A stretch of DNA of 64,000 bases from assembly GCA_007280915.1 (NCBI GenBank), contig QYQL01000037.1, positions 1 to 64,000 on the forward strand, read 5' to 3'. This DNA is from Verrucomicrobiaceae bacterium (lineage in GTDB: Bacteria; Verrucomicrobiota; Verrucomicrobiia; Chthoniobacterales; Terrimicrobiaceae). Position numbers and translations under genes: made by a program. Positions 20,549-27,761 of this stretch are shown here, piece after piece (positions within the stretch are counted from its first letter, which is position 1; each line of letters starts with the position of its first letter). The notes below the pieces were generated by a model, which worked only from the letters and a program-made list of their open reading frames with translations, was not told the DNA's origin and made no database searches.

Positions 20549-21770
20549 GCGCATCGCCGCGGCCGGAATTCTGCTGTCGGTGGCAGCGGCTCTCGCGGTG
20601 TTTTTTTTTGGATCGCGGTGGTTTGCCCCTCCCCGGCCTCTGGTTGTCGAGGTCGGGCACGGTCCGTTCGTCGAGACGATCGATCTGCGCGGCCACGTCG
20701 AACCGCTGCGCTATGAGGATGTCCGCGCGCCGAATTCCTCGACCGAGCGGCAGTTGATCGAAATGGCTCCCGAGGGCGCGTTTGTGAGGGCCGGGGAGGT
20801 CGTAGCCTCGTTTGATCCCGGCCCGCTCCTCCTCTACATCGACGTGCTCAAGGAGCGCCTCCGCGATCTCCAGATGTCCAAGGAGGATCTGGAAACCCTC
20901 ATGGACTCGCGGATTTTTGAGTCCAAGGTCGGCATCCAGTCGAGCCAGCAATCCCTCGCGCTCGCCGAAATCCGCAAGCAGACGCTCAACTTCGAGTCCG
21001 GGCTCAACCAGGCGCGAAGTTCCGTCGAGGTCAACCTTGCCAAGCAGAAGGTGGAGAATGCGAAGTCGCTGTTCGGGCAGACCGGACGCCAGAAGGAAAC
21101 GCGCGTTGCCACCCGCGTCGAGGATGCGGCGCGGTTTCTCGACCGGATCGGAGATGTCGAGGCGCAGCTCGACGACTTCACGGTCAAGGCACCCACAGAC
21201 TCGATCGTCGTTTATCCTCCGGTGCCCGTCGCCGGAGATCTGCGCAAGGTGGAAACCGGGGATTACCTGGAGCGTGGGCAGTCGTTCATGAGGCTGCCCG
21301 ATCTGGGCTCGCTCGTGGTCCGGGCGTATCTTGAGGAGGCCCAGATGGAACGCGTGAAGTCCGGCATGCCGGTGATCATCCGCCCGGTGGCGCTTCCCGG
21401 GACGGAACTCTTGGGAGCCGTGGACTCGGTCAGCCCGGTCCCGGAAATTCTTCCCGGACGCGGCGGAAGAAAGTTTTTTGCCGCGACGATCCGGATTGAT
21501 GCTGCCGATCATGAAAAGGATCTCAAGGTCGGCATGGTCGTCGGCATCAGCATCCGCGTGAAAGATCACGGGGATGTTTTTGCGATCCCGCGCGATCTGG
21601 CCGCTTCCCGCGACGGACGCTGGGTCGTGAAAGAAATGCGGGACAAGTCCGCTCCCGGCGAGGTCCCGCTTGCGGACGCTTCCGACTGCGGAGATTATCT
21701 TGTCATTCCTCAATGGCCGGGCAACCCGGCATCCGTCACCCTTGTTTATGAGCCCGGAAAAGAACTCTAA
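20541..21770 (+). CDS. HlyD-type periplasmic adaptor (second of three)
   Basis: A 409-residue membrane-fusion protein starting 'MNKRIAAAGILLSVAAALAV', with one N-terminal anchor, a lipoyl half ('MAPEGAFVRAGEVVASFDPG'), a helical hairpin and the second half 'VKAPTDSIVVYPPVPVAGDL'. It resembles the first and third adaptors in domain order but is clearly diverged. The ATG at 20541 overlaps the permease stop by eight bases. It may form mixed hexamers with its neighbours or serve another exporter. Confidence 0.82.
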   Translation: MNKRIAAAGILLSVAAALAVFFFGSRWFAPPRPLVVEVGHGPFVETIDLRGHVEPLRYEDVRAPNSSTERQLIEMAPEGAFVRAGEVVASFDPGPLLLYIDVLKERLRDLQMSKEDLETLMDSRIFESKVGIQSSQQSLALAEIRKQTLNFESGLNQARSSVEVNLAKQKVENAKSLFGQTGRQKETRVATRVEDAARFLDRIGDVEAQLDDFTVKAPTDSIVVYPPVPVAGDLRKVETGDYLERGQSFMRLPDLGSLVVRAYLEEAQMERVKSGMPVIIRPVALPGTELLGAVDSVSPVPEILPGRGGRKFFAATIRIDAADHEKDLKVGMVVGISIRVKDHGDVFAIPRDLAASRDGRWVVKEMRDKSAPGEVPLADASDCGDYLVIPQWPGNPASVTLVYEPGKEL

Positions 21771-23013
21771 GCCGGCCCGTTTTCTCCCGGTTCTGGTTGT
21801 TGCCGCGGTCGGGATGGCGGCGGTTGCGGCGGGTTTCATTTTCTTTGGTGGACCGGCGCGGGGGAACCCGCTCGTTTGCGAGGTCAAACCGGCCCGCTTT
21901 GTCGAAACCCTTGAGGTGCCCGGCGAGGTGGACACGGAAAAAAGCGTGGATGTGCGCGCTCCCACCGCACCCTATGAGCGGCAGGTGACATGGCTGATTC
22001 CCGAGGGCACCACCGTGAAGCAAGGGGATCTCCTCGCAGAGTTCGACACGGCCGACGCGAGGAGCCACCTCGAAGACGGACAGGAGCGGGTGACCAGCCT
22101 CTATCAAGTGCTCGAAACGGAAACCATTAACTGGGACATCGACCTGACGACCGAAGGTGTCCGGAAGGACCAAAAAGCCGAGACGCAGCAAAATGCGCGC
22201 CTCCGGAAGGACGTTTCCGTGCTCCAGCCGCCTCTTCCGCGCGAGATCGGAGAGCGCACGTTCGGGGTTGCCGACCTCAATCTTGCGGAGAGCGAGCGCC
22301 GGATCACCCAGCTCCAAAAAATGAGCGCCTATGAGCTCCGTCGCCGCCAGTATCACATCAAATACCGTCAGGGCCGAGTGGACCGGGATGCCGGTTTCAT
22401 AGATGAATACGTGGTGCGATCTCCTGTGGATTCGGTGGTGCTCTACCCGCCGATCCCGCTGGCGGGAGGGATCATCCGCAAGGTCGAGTCAGGGGATTAT
22501 CTCGAACGGGAGCAGGCGTTCCTGCGGCTCCCGGATTTTTCCAGCCGGATCCTGCGGCTCAGGGTGCCGGAGCACGCCGTGGAAAAGATTGCCCCGGATG
22601 CCGTTCTGGACTTCCAGGCCAATGCCTATCCCGGTCGGTCGTTCAAGGCGCACGTGACCTCGATTTCAAACCTCGCGATTTCCCCTCCGGGCCGGCCATA
22701 TCAGAAATATTTCGAGATCGAGGCGGAGATCGAACCCGACGAGGGCGTCGAGGATCTCAAGCCGGGAATGGTCGTCTCCGCGCTTTTTACCCTGCGCGAT
22801 CACGGCGAGGTGCTTGCGATCCCGCGCGACCTGACATTCAAAAACGAGGAAGGGGCGGTGGCAGTCTCGGTCGAATCCGGAAACGGCGTTCGCAATCTCC
22901 CGATTCCCGGCGGCATCACGGAAACAGAGGATCTCCTGCTCGTTTCCCCCGCGAAATTTGAAGGCGGAGGAAAAGGACTGAAGATCGTCTTCAGGGGAAA
23001 AGCTGCTGACTGA
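21748..23013 (+). CDS. HlyD-type periplasmic adaptor (third of three)
   Basis: A 421-residue membrane-fusion protein with the anchor 'FLPVLVVAAVGMAAVAAGFI', lipoyl half 'LIPEGTTVKQGDLLAEFDTA', a helical hairpin and 'VRSPVDSVVLYPPIPLAGGI'. It begins 23 bases before the end of the second adaptor gene. Its last codons lie in the first copy of a 51-bp direct repeat (22948-22998). The final residues KAAD come from DNA beyond that repeat, so the C-terminus was probably altered when the neighbouring cassette arrived. Confidence 0.82.
   Translation: MSPEKNSKPARFLPVLVVAAVGMAAVAAGFIFFGGPARGNPLVCEVKPARFVETLEVPGEVDTEKSVDVRAPTAPYERQVTWLIPEGTTVKQGDLLAEFDTADARSHLEDGQERVTSLYQVLETETINWDIDLTTEGVRKDQKAETQQNARLRKDVSVLQPPLPREIGERTFGVADLNLAESERRITQLQKMSAYELRRRQYHIKYRQGRVDRDAGFIDEYVVRSPVDSVVLYPPIPLAGGIIRKVESGDYLEREQAFLRLPDFSSRILRLRVPEHAVEKIAPDAVLDFQANAYPGRSFKAHVTSISNLAISPPGRPYQKYFEIEAEIEPDEGVEDLKPGMVVSALFTLRDHGEVLAIPRDLTFKNEEGAVAVSVESGNGVRNLPIPGGITETEDLLLVSPAKFEGGGKGLKIVFRGKAAD
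22948..22998. repeat. 51-bp direct repeat, left copy
   Basis: This stretch from CCCGCGAAATTTG to CTTCAGGGGA recurs without a mismatch at 23696-23746, in the same orientation. Here it codes for residues near the C-terminus of the third HlyD-type adaptor. The repeats flank the toxin-antitoxin pair. Confidence 0.95.
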
Positions 23014-23132
23014 AGAGGGGGCGGAGTCGAATGGCGCGAACTTAAGTTAGCTCTATTCGGGACCGACACCTTTACCGGCAGACAGGGAATATAAGTTGAT
23101 GTCCGTTCCTCCCTCGTTTATCCGTCCTTCAC

Positions 23133-23351
23133 ATGAGCACTGCTATCCAGGAGTTCAAACAGTTGCCGGTCTCAGAGCGCATTCAAATCGTCGAGGATCT
23201 CTGGGATACCATTGCCGATGACCCGTCGGCGATCGGGTTGACTCCCGCCCACATTGAGGAATTGGACCGCCGTTTGGATGCGCTCGAAGCACTTCCGGAG
23301 GCTGGCACACCCTGGAATGTCGCCCGCGAGCGGATTTTCGCGAGCCTGTGA
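23133..23351 (+). CDS. Addiction-module antitoxin (RelB/CHP02574-like)
   Basis: A 72-residue protein with the pattern of the small 'putative addiction module component' family: 'LPVSERIQIVEDLWDTIADD', 'LTPAHIEELDRRLDALEALP' and a C-terminal 'WNVARERI'. It immediately precedes and overlaps the ParE/RelE-type toxin gene by GTGA, the normal antitoxin-first order. The pair is bounded by the 51-bp direct repeats. Confidence 0.82.
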   Translation: MSTAIQEFKQLPVSERIQIVEDLWDTIADDPSAIGLTPAHIEELDRRLDALEALPEAGTPWNVARERIFASL

Positions 23352-23644
23352 GCCTGCCGGTCATCGTCCGAGACGAGGCGGAAGCCGACATCGCGGAGGC
23401 GGCCATCTGGTATGAACGGCGCTGCGTCGGACTCGGCGCAGAGTTCGTGCGCAGCATTGACGCCTGCTTCAGCCTGATTGCCAGACAACCGGAAATATTT
23501 TCAGTCGTCCATCGCCAGACCCGCATGGGCCTGCCAAGAAAGTTTCCCTACCTTGTGATTTACCGGGTGTTGCCGGATTTCATATCCATCGTTGCTGTCA
23601 TGCACGGGAACCGCCATCCCAAGAGATGGAAATCCCGGGTTTGA
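23348..23644 (+). CDS. RelE/ParE-family toxin
   Basis: A 98-residue ParE/RelE-fold toxin: 'DEAEADIAEAAIWYERR' (first helix), 'GAEFVRSIDACFSLIARQPE' (second helix), 'RKFPYLVIYRV' and the final strand 'ISIVAVMHGNRHPKRWKSR'. The start is GTG at 23348 overlapping the antitoxin stop. Whether it cleaves mRNA or poisons gyrase cannot be told by eye; the form with 'HGNRHPKRW' is most common among ParE-like members. Confidence 0.85.
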   Translation: MSLPVIVRDEAEADIAEAAIWYERRCVGLGAEFVRSIDACFSLIARQPEIFSVVHRQTRMGLPRKFPYLVIYRVLPDFISIVAVMHGNRHPKRWKSRV

Positions 23645-23695
23645 ACCCCAATGAACGCCGAAATCGCCAAACTGCCACCGCTTGCTGGCACATCG

Positions 23696-23746
23696 CCCGC
23701 GAAATTTGAAGGCGGAGGAAAAGGACTGAAGATCGTCTTCAGGGGA
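23696..23746. repeat. 51-bp direct repeat, right copy
   Basis: An exact second copy of 22948-22998. Its last eight bases contain the stop codon and the last codon bases of the alcohol dehydrogenase gene on the minus strand, so the repeat joins the ends of two convergent genes. Confidence 0.95.
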
Positions 23747-24959
23747 TCACAGCGACCTTGAGGCCTTCCTGGCGGATGTTGACCTCCATGGCCTCTTCGA
23801 TGCGGTCGAGCGGGAAGCGGTGGGTGATGAGGCTTTCGACCGGCAGGCCGATCCCCTGTGCGCGGCGCAGGAAATTGTAGGCGATCGGGTATTCCTCGAC
23901 GGTATAGACCCAGGATCCGACGACGGAGATTTCCTTCGCGCAGATATCCTGGTGCGGGTTGATCGAGCAGGTGCCGTTGTCCACGAAGAATCCGACCTCG
24001 CAGATGCCGCCGCCTCGCTGGACGTATTTCCAGATGTTGCTGGCCGCCGAGGGAACCCCGGTGCATTGGAACGCAAAGTGGGCGCCGCGTCCGCGGGTCG
24101 CTGCGCGCACGGCACCGGTGACACCCTGAACGCCGTCGTGCAGCTTGTAGTTGATCGCCGCCTCCGCACCCATCCTCCGGGCCATGTCGAGGCGGCTTTC
24201 GTCGCCGTCGAGGGCGATGATGTGCTGGACGCCTGACGCGCGCACCGCGGCCAGCATGAGAAGGCCGATCGGCCCGCAGCCCTGCACCAGGACCCGGCTG
24301 CGGAAGTTCAGAAGGCCCGTGCTTTTCGCTCGCTCCAGCGCGTGGACGACGACAGCCGCCGGTTCGATGAGCATCCGGAGGTCGAGGCTGAGGTCGTTGA
24401 CCACGAAAAATGTCGAGTCGGAGCGCACGATCATGTGCTCGGCGAAATACCCGTTGAGATGGGTATCGTCGTCGGGGATGAGGCCGTGCACGCGGAGGTT
24501 TTCGCACAGGTTGAGGCGCGCGGGCGTATAGAGGCAGGCATCGCATTTGCCACAGGTGCTGACGCTCGTCACGATCCTGTCGCCCAGCCGCACCGGCTTT
24601 CCGCCGCTGTCGCACGTTACATTTTTTCCAAGGGCGATGATTTCTCCGGTGCCCTCATGCCCGAGAACCAGAGGAGCAAGTTTCATCGGATCGCCGCGGA
24701 ATTCATGGACGTCGGTCCCGCAGACACCGCAGCCTTCGACGCGGATCAGAATTTCGTCGTCACTGATCGCGCGGATTGGGAATTCGCGGATTTCAATTTT
24801 TCCGGCTCCGGAGAGGACGGCCGCGCGGCTGGCCGAGGGAAGGCCGCCTGCGGAGGCTATCTCGGCGGAAACTGGAGGCTCCGGCGACGGGAGCGGTGCA
24901 GAGGTTTGTTTTGCGAGGACTTCGCGGACGATGCGGCTGACTTCTTCTCTTTGGATCAT
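23739..24959 (-). CDS. Zinc alcohol dehydrogenase with microcompartment-type targeting peptide
   Basis: A 406-residue medium-chain zinc dehydrogenase. Catalytic-zinc ligands are in GCGVCGTDVHEF and GHEGTGEI. The structural zinc site is 'CGKCDACLYTPARLNLC', and the NAD(P) motif is QGCGPIGLL. Residues 1-18, MIQREEVSRIVREVLAKQ, form an amphipathic helix followed by a Pro/Ser-rich linker (19-38) before the enzyme core. This extension matches encapsulation peptides of bacterial microcompartment enzymes such as PduP and PduD. No shell-protein gene is in the window. It overlaps the upstream Rid-like gene by four bases. Confidence 0.85.
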   Translation of the reverse strand: MIQREEVSRIVREVLAKQTSAPLPSPEPPVSAEIASAGGLPSASRAAVLSGAGKIEIREFPIRAISDDEILIRVEGCGVCGTDVHEFRGDPMKLAPLVLGHEGTGEIIALGKNVTCDSGGKPVRLGDRIVTSVSTCGKCDACLYTPARLNLCENLRVHGLIPDDDTHLNGYFAEHMIVRSDSTFFVVNDLSLDLRMLIEPAAVVVHALERAKSTGLLNFRSRVLVQGCGPIGLLMLAAVRASGVQHIIALDGDESRLDMARRMGAEAAINYKLHDGVQGVTGAVRAATRGRGAHFAFQCTGVPSAASNIWKYVQRGGGICEVGFFVDNGTCSINPHQDICAKEISVVGSWVYTVEEYPIAYNFLRRAQGIGLPVESLITHRFPLDRIEEAMEVNIRQEGLKVAVIP

Positions 24960-26056
24960 TGGTTCGCGCGGGACAATAGCGATTGTCCTGCAGGAACGGA
25001 ATCCATTTTCCTGGATGCGTCGAGTTCGATTTCAAACAGGAGATCGTCCCGGCAGACGTGACAGCCAACGGCAATCACGGGAAGTGATGGAAGGGAGCGG
25101 CTGAAATCGTTCCAGTGTGAAATGTGCGCGGGATCCCGGAGATAGGCCACGGCCCGCGTGGTGTCGCCGAAATTCATGCCTGCTTCTCCCAGAATTGCCT
25201 CCACGACCTCCATCGTCAGTTTGATCTGTCCGGCCGGATCCCCTTTGTGAACGCTTTTTCCACCGGGTTCGATGCTGGCCGTGCCCGAGATATAAAGCGT
25301 TCGCGAGCGGGAGTCCGCCACTTCCAGAGCGCGGCTGAACGCGCTGCCGTAGGCGAAGGCGTCGCATTGAAGCGGGGAGCGAACCGTCCGCACCGCTGTG
25401 TCATCCGATCGCACCGCAAGGGCCTTGGCCACGAGGGCGGTTCCGGCGGGATTCGGTGCGCCGATTCCCGTGCTGGCCGGCATTCTCCGGATCCCGTGCC
25501 GGTGGAAAAATCCGGTCCTCACCCGGTTGAACCCGGCATACCAGTTGAGGATTTCGTCGTTGTAAAACCACGTGCGCACGACGTGGTTGAAATCCATCCC
25601 GGCGGCTGAAAGCGCCTTCTCGATTTTGGAAAAGACCTCCCCGGTCTGGTCTTCGCGGGAGGCTCCGGGATTTTCCGGGGTGAGACCGCCAAGGAAGCAA
25701 TACGCGGCTCCGTCGCCCCCGACCTGATAACCGACAATTTCCCCATCGAGAAGAATCGGAGACGGATCCCTTCCGGATACCGCCTGGACCTGAAGGCCTC
25801 CCCCGGACTGCGCGCGGGAGATGACGGCAGTAATCGGCGCCATGATTCCCGCCTTCCGCACGATATGCTTCATGTCGGCGATCTGCACCTGAGTGCCGAA
25901 TACGTCCACGCCGATCACCGATGCGCCGGGGATCTCTTCCAATGCGTCCCGCAATTCCGATTCTCCCGCAGGCCATTCCAGAGTCAGGTGGGATTCCACC
26001 CATCCGGGATGTTCGATGGAGCGGAGTTCTTTTCGAAGGGGAAAGGCAATGGCCAT
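24956..26056 (-). CDS. Tandem Rid/YjgF-fold protein, chorismatase-like
   Basis: A 366-residue protein with two YjgF/Rid-like segments (about 115-215 and 255-348). 'VVRTWFYNDEILNWYAGFNR' and 'PASTGIGAPNPAG' resemble the FkbO/Hyg5/XanB2 chorismatase family. The end 'CHVCRDDLLFEIELD' has the CRxxLxxEIE-type motif that I associate with its active-site glutamate. The reaction is not certain: chorismate-type lyase, imine deaminase or a degraded relative are all possible. It is translationally coupled to the dehydrogenase, so the two probably act in one pathway. Confidence 0.65.
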   Translation of the reverse strand: MAIAFPLRKELRSIEHPGWVESHLTLEWPAGESELRDALEEIPGASVIGVDVFGTQVQIADMKHIVRKAGIMAPITAVISRAQSGGGLQVQAVSGRDPSPILLDGEIVGYQVGGDGAAYCFLGGLTPENPGASREDQTGEVFSKIEKALSAAGMDFNHVVRTWFYNDEILNWYAGFNRVRTGFFHRHGIRRMPASTGIGAPNPAGTALVAKALAVRSDDTAVRTVRSPLQCDAFAYGSAFSRALEVADSRSRTLYISGTASIEPGGKSVHKGDPAGQIKLTMEVVEAILGEAGMNFGDTTRAVAYLRDPAHISHWNDFSRSLPSLPVIAVGCHVCRDDLLFEIELDASRKMDSVPAGQSLLSRANQ

Positions 26057-26080
26057 GACTGAGATGATTCAACCACAGCC

Positions 26081-26105
26081 GTTGCATAAAGTTGCACTTT
26101 TTATG
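26081..26105. promoter_or_regulatory. Candidate operator between divergent genes
   Basis: In the 128-bp divergent gap, GTTGCA occurs twice ten bases apart (26081 and 26091), and CATAAA...TTTATG forms an inverted repeat with 9-base spacing (26085-26105). Such phased symmetry suggests a regulator-binding site for the Rid-like gene, the DUF1549 gene, or both. Pattern only. Confidence 0.25.
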
Positions 26106-26184
26106 GAACAATCCGGCGGAAGTGGTGTTGAATTTACCAGACGGGCCTGTTCCGGATGGAACTTCCCCCCAACTTCGACCGGCC

Positions 26185-27759
26185 ATGCCTCCGCGATATT
26201 TCTTCCCGATTTTTCTGGGGGCCGCCTTGTGCCATGCGGAGCCGAATCCGGCCGTTCAGCCGTTTGAGAGCGAACCGTCGACCAAGCTGACGCCTCCCCT
26301 GTCCGCCACCCTCGACCGGCTGGTGCTGGCGAAGGTGAATCCGGCGGGGATCCGCAGGGCGAAACCGTGCTCGGACGAGGTTTTCGCGCGGAGGGTTTTT
26401 CTGGATGTCATCGGGACGCTGCCCACCAAAGAGGAGGTGACTGCATTTCTTTCGGACAAAAAATCCGATAAGCGCCAGGCGTTGGTGGACAGGCTGCTTG
26501 ATCGGCCGGAGTTCGCGGATTACTGGGGGCTGAAGTGGGGCGACGTGCTCCGGATCAAGTCCGAGTTTCCCGTGAACCTGTGGCCGAATGCGGCCCAGGC
26601 CTATGACCACTGGGTCCGCACGAGCCTCCGGCAGAACATGCCCTATTCGGAATTCGCCCGCAGGCTCCTGACCGCTGACGGCAGCAACTTCCGCGACCCG
26701 GCGGTCAATTTTCTCCGCGCGGCCGGAGGGCGCGATCCGGAATCCCTGGCCTCGGCCGCGGCCCTCGTCTTCATGGGTGAGCGGATCGCCAACTGGTCTC
26801 CGGAAAAGCGGGCCGATCTCGCGGTCTTCTTCTCGCGCGTCGGGTTCAAGAAGACGAAAGAATGGAAGGAGGAGATCGTGTTTTTCGACAACTCCCAAGG
26901 CAAGCTGCCCGGGTCGGCCCGGCTCCCGGATGGGACGAGCGTGAAGTTGAACCCCGATGCCGACCCTCGCGAGGCCTTCGTGCAATGGCTCCTCACATCT
27001 AAAAATTCCCCGTTTGCAAAAAATGCTGCCAACCGCGTCTGGTTCTGGATTTTCGGCAAGGGCATCATCCAGGAACCGGATGACAGCCGTCCGGATAATC
27101 CTCCTTCGAATCCCGAACTTCTCGCCTGGCTGGGCCAGCAGTTCACGGCCGCGAAATATGACACGAAGCAGTTGCTCCGGATCATTCTGAATTCCGACAC
27201 CTACCAGCTCTCGCCGATTCCCGCCGGAGAAAAAGCTTCCGGCGACGCGGGCATGGCCGCGTATCCTGTCCGCCGGCTGGAGGCGGAAGTCCTCATTGAT
27301 GCCATCAACCAGATCACCGGCTCGAACGAGGAATACATGAGCCTGATCCCGGAGCCGTTCACGTTCCTCCCCGAGGACAAGCGCTCGATCGCGCTTCCCG
27401 ATGGCAGCATCACCAGCACGTTTTTGGAGTTGTTCGGGCGCCCTCCTCGCGACACGGGGCTGCTTTCCGAACGGACCGAAAAAATTTCCACCTCGCAGCG
27501 GCTGAGCGTGCTGAACTCCCGTCACATCCTCTCCAAGATCAACAAGAGCAAAAACCTCGAGGAACTCATCCGCACCGCTCCGAGCACGCAAGATGCGGTT
27601 GCCGGGCTCTACCTGACGATCCTTTCCCGATATCCCACCCCGGAGGAGATTGCGGTCACCACCGCCTACCAGGCACCTCCGAAAAGTGGAAAAAACCAGA
27701 AAATGAACGACATTGCCTGGGCTCTCATCAACAGCCCGGAATTCCTCTACCGACACTGA
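26185..27759 (+). CDS. DUF1549/DUF1553 surface protein
   Basis: A 524-residue secreted protein of the DUF1549-DUF1553 type abundant in Planctomycetes and Verrucomicrobia. The start at 26185 gives the signal peptide 'MPPRYFFPIFLGAALCHAEP'. DUF1549 is seen in 'VFARRVFLDVIGTLPTKEEV' and 'RLLDRPEFADYWGLKWGDVL'. DUF1553 is seen in 'NRVWFWIFGKGIIQEPDD', 'LLRIILNSDTYQLS', 'RRLEAEVLIDAI' and 'ALINSPEFLYRH'. Many relatives carry an extra cytochrome c domain; no CxxCH motif is present here. It is two bases from the DUF1501 gene. Confidence 0.88.
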   Translation: MPPRYFFPIFLGAALCHAEPNPAVQPFESEPSTKLTPPLSATLDRLVLAKVNPAGIRRAKPCSDEVFARRVFLDVIGTLPTKEEVTAFLSDKKSDKRQALVDRLLDRPEFADYWGLKWGDVLRIKSEFPVNLWPNAAQAYDHWVRTSLRQNMPYSEFARRLLTADGSNFRDPAVNFLRAAGGRDPESLASAAALVFMGERIANWSPEKRADLAVFFSRVGFKKTKEWKEEIVFFDNSQGKLPGSARLPDGTSVKLNPDADPREAFVQWLLTSKNSPFAKNAANRVWFWIFGKGIIQEPDDSRPDNPPSNPELLAWLGQQFTAAKYDTKQLLRIILNSDTYQLSPIPAGEKASGDAGMAAYPVRRLEAEVLIDAINQITGSNEEYMSLIPEPFTFLPEDKRSIALPDGSITSTFLELFGRPPRDTGLLSERTEKISTSQRLSVLNSRHILSKINKSKNLEELIRTAPSTQDAVAGLYLTILSRYPTPEEIAVTTAYQAPPKSGKNQKMNDIAWALINSPEFLYRH

Positions 27760-27761
27760 AT

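Larger units (their letters stand above)
22999..23746. mobile_element. Candidate TA cassette bounded by direct repeats
   Basis: A 748-bp unit made of 697 bp of unique DNA carrying the toxin-antitoxin pair plus one copy of a 51-bp repeat. Removing it leaves one repeat copy and joins the adaptor gene to the alcohol dehydrogenase gene with both reading frames still closed by stop codons. That is what an insertion with target duplication, or integration of a small circle, would leave. No transposase or integrase is encoded, so any movement would need help in trans. A 10-bp palindrome (AACTTAAGTT, 23039-23048) lies in the left part. Confidence 0.5.

Noticed and set aside
20469-21965. Minus-strand open frame of 498 codons opposite the second adaptor gene
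   Set aside because: Shadow of a gene with clear membrane-fusion architecture and overlaps with both neighbours.
22948-23746. 51-bp repeats as a CRISPR array
   Set aside because: Only two copies 748 bases apart with protein-coding DNA between them; there are no spacers or cas genes.
26134-27756. Minus-strand open frame of 540 codons opposite the DUF1549/DUF1553 gene
   Set aside because: The plus-strand frame has a signal peptide and family motifs; the reverse frame is a shadow.
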